Of a stretch of 7,887 nucleotides of DNA, positions 5,603 through 7,887 are shown piece by piece. The notes under the pieces were generated by a model that saw only the letters and a program-made list of their open reading frames with translations, was not told the DNA's origin and ran no database searches. Both the position numbers and the translations under genes were made by a program. Location: the NCBI GenBank assembly GCA_030592145.1, contig JAUVKJ010000067.1, forward strand, positions 1 through 7,887, given 5' to 3'. The DNA is from Bacteroides sp. (GTDB lineage Bacteria; Bacteroidota; Bacteroidia; Bacteroidales; SM23-62). Position 1 is the first letter of the stretch; each line of letters starts with the position of its first letter.

Positions 5603-7887
5603 TTATGGTTGCTTGTCAGAAAACAGTGGTAATTCCACAATAAATGTGGTTCCTTGTCCGGGTTCAGTCTCGTACATGATGCTCCCCCCGGTATTTTCAA
5701 CGATGCTTTTAACGATGGCAAGACCCATTCCCATACCACTTGATTTGGTCGTAAAATTCGGTTGAAACAGTTTGTCACCAAGCTCATCGGGAATTCCCCT
5801 GCCATTGTCCATAACTTTTACCCTGGCGACTTTACGGTCGGTCTCCAGCCGGATCCCGATCTTCCCTTCGCGATCTTCCGGGATGGACTGAATGGCGTTT
5901 TTCAGAAGGTTAATAAACACCCTGGAAAGTTGTTCCTTGTCTGCAAAAACAATGGCCGGGCGCAAAAGATCAAAGCTGGTATCAATCTTTACCTGCTCTG
6001 TATTCAGGAAAAGTCCGGAGATCCTCCTGATCTTTTCTTCCAGGTTAACCTCTTCGTTATTTGCCCTTGGCATCTGGGCAAAATTCGAAAACTCCGTGGC
6101 AATGTTGGAGAGATGGTCGATCTGTTCGATAAGGGTCCGGGTGATCCTCTGAAGGTTTTTCTTCTGTTTCCCCGGATCTGTTTCCGATGAACGCTGCAGG
6201 TACTGAACGCTGAGTTTCATGGGGGTCAGGGGATTTTTTATCTCATGGGCGATCTGTTTGGCCATTTCACGCCAGGCTGACTCCCGTTCCGAACGGGCCA
6301 GTTTTCCAGCCGAAATGGCCAGTTCGTCAACCATATGATTGTACTCACGAACCAGCACACCTATCTCATCCCGGGCATTGTACTGGATCTTCTCATTGCT
6401 TTTACCAAAAGTGATCTTCCCGAATTTACTCTGCAGCATTCTTAGCGGCTGGGTGATCTGCGCCGAAATAAACACGGCGATAAGAATCGATATCGTGATC
6501 AGAAGTACATAAAAATTAACAATGGCCACCACAAGATTGGTGATCTCCATGGTCAGGGCCCGCTGCCGGGTGAAATAAGGAAGGTTAAGGTAGGCCAGCA
6601 GTTTGTTTTTGTTGTTCCTGAAGGGAACGTAAGCCGACAGGTAACGCAGGGATCCTATGTTCTCCTCATGAACAAATTCAGCTGCATTGCGGATAGCCAG
6701 CTCCCGGTAGGCTGCAGGGTGTATCTTTGGACCAATAAGCTTGTTTTCGAAAATTTCGGACCGGGAAGTAGCCAGCAGGTCACCCTGGGGATCGTAGAGG
6801 TTGATGTCGGTAAAAAAAACATTTGAGAATTTCTTCAACAGTTCGTCAAGACTGGCATAACCTCCGGCCTGCCAGCCGCTGCTCAGGTCCTTTTCAAATT
6901 CAAGCTTATGCATCACTTCAATGTATACCGACTGGATCTTTTCGGACAAACTGTCAAAATGCCTTTCCTTAAACTGGCGTATGCTGAAAAAGATCGTACC
7001 GCCACCGATCAGCAAAAGAGACATAAGCAGCACCCCGATTATGGTATACTGGATCTTGTTCTTAATGTTCAGTTGCAGGCTGCTCTTCAGGAAGGGAATA
7101 TTAACCATAAAAAGGTTAGCGGTAAGAATAAGGTAAAAGAATACAAAAATATAAGTGAATGTGATTGCGATGCTCAAAAGACTGACCTTCCGGTTGCTCA
7201 CCACAATGGTATTGAGATGGTCAAGATTGTATGCCAGGTGTTCGTACCCCTCATATGAAGTATATTCAAATTCCTGTTCTCCGATGGTATATGGATCCGG
7301 TTTCAGGGAATAGGAAAAATCGCCTGACTGGGTGATCAGCTGCCCGTTGCTGTATTTTGCATAGGTATAATCACGGCGGAAAAAACCCTTGCGGGGACGA
7401 TCCTTAAGCAGGAGTTCCGGATATCCGAGCTCTTGAGCAATAAGCCGGGAATCCAGCTCCAGGAAAAGGCTTGCCTCTGATGTACTGTCGGATGAATAAT
7501 ATTCAAAGGCTGCAAAATAGGAGATCCTGCCGCTCATATTATCTATAAAATAGAAGCGGGAACCCGGAATCCTGATACGGCTTTCCACATCGAGCTTGTC
7601 AAAGAATTCATAGCAGGGATTCCAGGCATTATCATAGGGCTCGATATATAGGGAATCAAAAGGCGTACAAAGGGTAAAATGCATATCGTAATTCTCCCAG
7701 AATCCGCTGAAGTAATTTCCCCTGAGGTAGTCATCAATAACCATGTGATCGGTGTACCCTTCATGGATCAGGTAGGCCAGTTCCTGGTCGGTCGAGATGT
7801 CAATTTCAAGGTTTTTCAGCAACAGCTCTGCGACCGGGTCATGTTCGGCAGACAGGTCCACCGCCAGCACCAGCTTCTCATTATGCC
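5603..7887 (-). CDS. NtrY-like membrane sensor histidine kinase, N-terminus outside the window
   Basis: The frame is open to the right edge (HNEKLVLAVDL precedes the GTG at 7870), so the true start is not visible. Numbering from 7870: residues 1-228 are an extracytoplasmic region with LITQSGDFSYSL near its end, a signature I associate with Bacteroidota sensor kinases; membrane segments about 229-253 and 272-296; a second extracytoplasmic sensor region about 297-443 (FFTDINLYDPQGDLLATSRS, cache-like); membrane segment about 444-470; HAMP about 472-515; HisKA with the phospho-accepting His542 in AKQIAHEIKNPLTPMKLS, an NtrY-type H box; HATPase_c with N box (FINLLKNAIQSI, about 651-660), G1 DNGRGIP (about 687-693), FQPNFTTK, and G2 GMGMGLAIVKS (about 711-720). 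All residues needed for kinase activity are present. A further membrane segment probably lies upstream. No response regulator is in the window. The gene ends at TAA 5605-5603, 148 bases before the cargo gene. Confidence 0.92.
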   Translation of the reverse strand, partial: HNEKLVLAVDLSAEHDPVAELLLKNLEIDISTDQELAYLIHEGYTDHMVIDDYLRGNYFSGFWENYDMHFTLCTPFDSLYIEPYDNAWNPCYEFFDKLDVESRIRIPGSRFYFIDNMSGRISYFAAFEYYSSDSTSEASLFLELDSRLIAQELGYPELLLKDRPRKGFFRRDYTYAKYSNGQLITQSGDFSYSLKPDPYTIGEQEFEYTSYEGYEHLAYNLDHLNTIVVSNRKVSLLSIAITFTYIFVFFYLILTANLFMVNIPFLKSSLQLNIKNKIQYTIIGVLLMSLLLIGGGTIFFSIRQFKERHFDSLSEKIQSVYIEVMHKLEFEKDLSSGWQAGGYASLDELLKKFSNVFFTDINLYDPQGDLLATSRSEIFENKLIGPKIHPAAYRELAIRNAAEFVHEENIGSLRYLSAYVPFRNNKNKLLAYLNLPYFTRQRALTMEITNLVVAIVNFYVLLITISILIAVFISAQITQPLRMLQSKFGKITFGKSNEKIQYNARDEIGVLVREYNHMVDELAISAGKLARSERESAWREMAKQIAHEIKNPLTPMKLSVQYLQRSSETDPGKQKKNLQRITRTLIEQIDHLSNIATEFSNFAQMPRANNEEVNLEEKIRRISGLFLNTEQVKIDTSFDLLRPAIVFADKEQLSRVFINLLKNAIQSIPEDREGKIGIRLETDRKVARVKVMDNGRGIPDELGDKLFQPNFTTKSSGMGMGLAIVKSIVENTGGSIMYETEPGQGTTFIVELPLFSDKQP

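Noticed and set aside
5762..6190. Plus-strand open frame of 142 codons
   Set aside because: Lies opposite the HisKA/HATPase_c coding region, where the minus-strand frame carries all kinase motifs.
6908..7258. Plus-strand open frame of 116 codons
   Set aside because: Antisense to the membrane and sensor segments of the kinase; no independent support.
1..7887. tRNA, rRNA, insertion sequence or phage features
   Set aside because: I saw no cloverleaf, rRNA-like segment, transposase motif or flanking inverted repeats; genes fill nearly the whole window.

Overview
The window reads as chromosomal DNA of a Bacteroidota (Bacteroidetes) bacterium. The evidence is a large secreted protein with a C-terminal gliding-motility/type IX secretion (T9SS) type B sorting domain, a PorP/SprF-family outer-membrane protein, a PD40-type lipoprotein/OmpA-like start, and a Bacteroidota-style promoter match. 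I cannot name the genus. All four genes lie on the minus strand, so transcription runs from the right edge of the window to the left.

Right part (5603-7887): the 3' portion of a large NtrY-like membrane sensor histidine kinase whose N-terminus lies beyond the window. It shows two extracytoplasmic sensing regions, three visible membrane segments, HAMP, HisKA and HATPase_c domains. A 148-base gap (5455-5602) follows. It holds no visible hairpin terminator but has a good match to the Bacteroidota -7 element.

Centre (1129-about 5454): one very long gene for a roughly 1,440-residue secreted protein. In order it has a signal peptide, an N-terminal all-beta module, a long glycine-rich region with runs of 5-7 glycines, six related Ig-like repeats of about 95 residues, three more divergent Ig-like units, and the T9SS type B sorting domain. 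The signal peptide is encoded in frame, but no ATG, GTG or TTG lies in front of it.

Left part (1-1132): a PorP/SprF-family outer-membrane protein gene whose ATG overlaps the stop of the large gene (ATGA), then the first 63 codons of a PD40 (WD40-like propeller) protein whose ATG overlaps the PorP stop (TAATG). The three genes look like one translationally coupled cassette: a T9SS cargo, its likely dedicated outer-membrane partner, and a periplasmic/outer-membrane propeller protein. The likely job is to export and display a large adhesin-like surface protein. The individual families are known. The specific cargo, its unusual start and its link to the neighbouring kinase are the parts worth checking.
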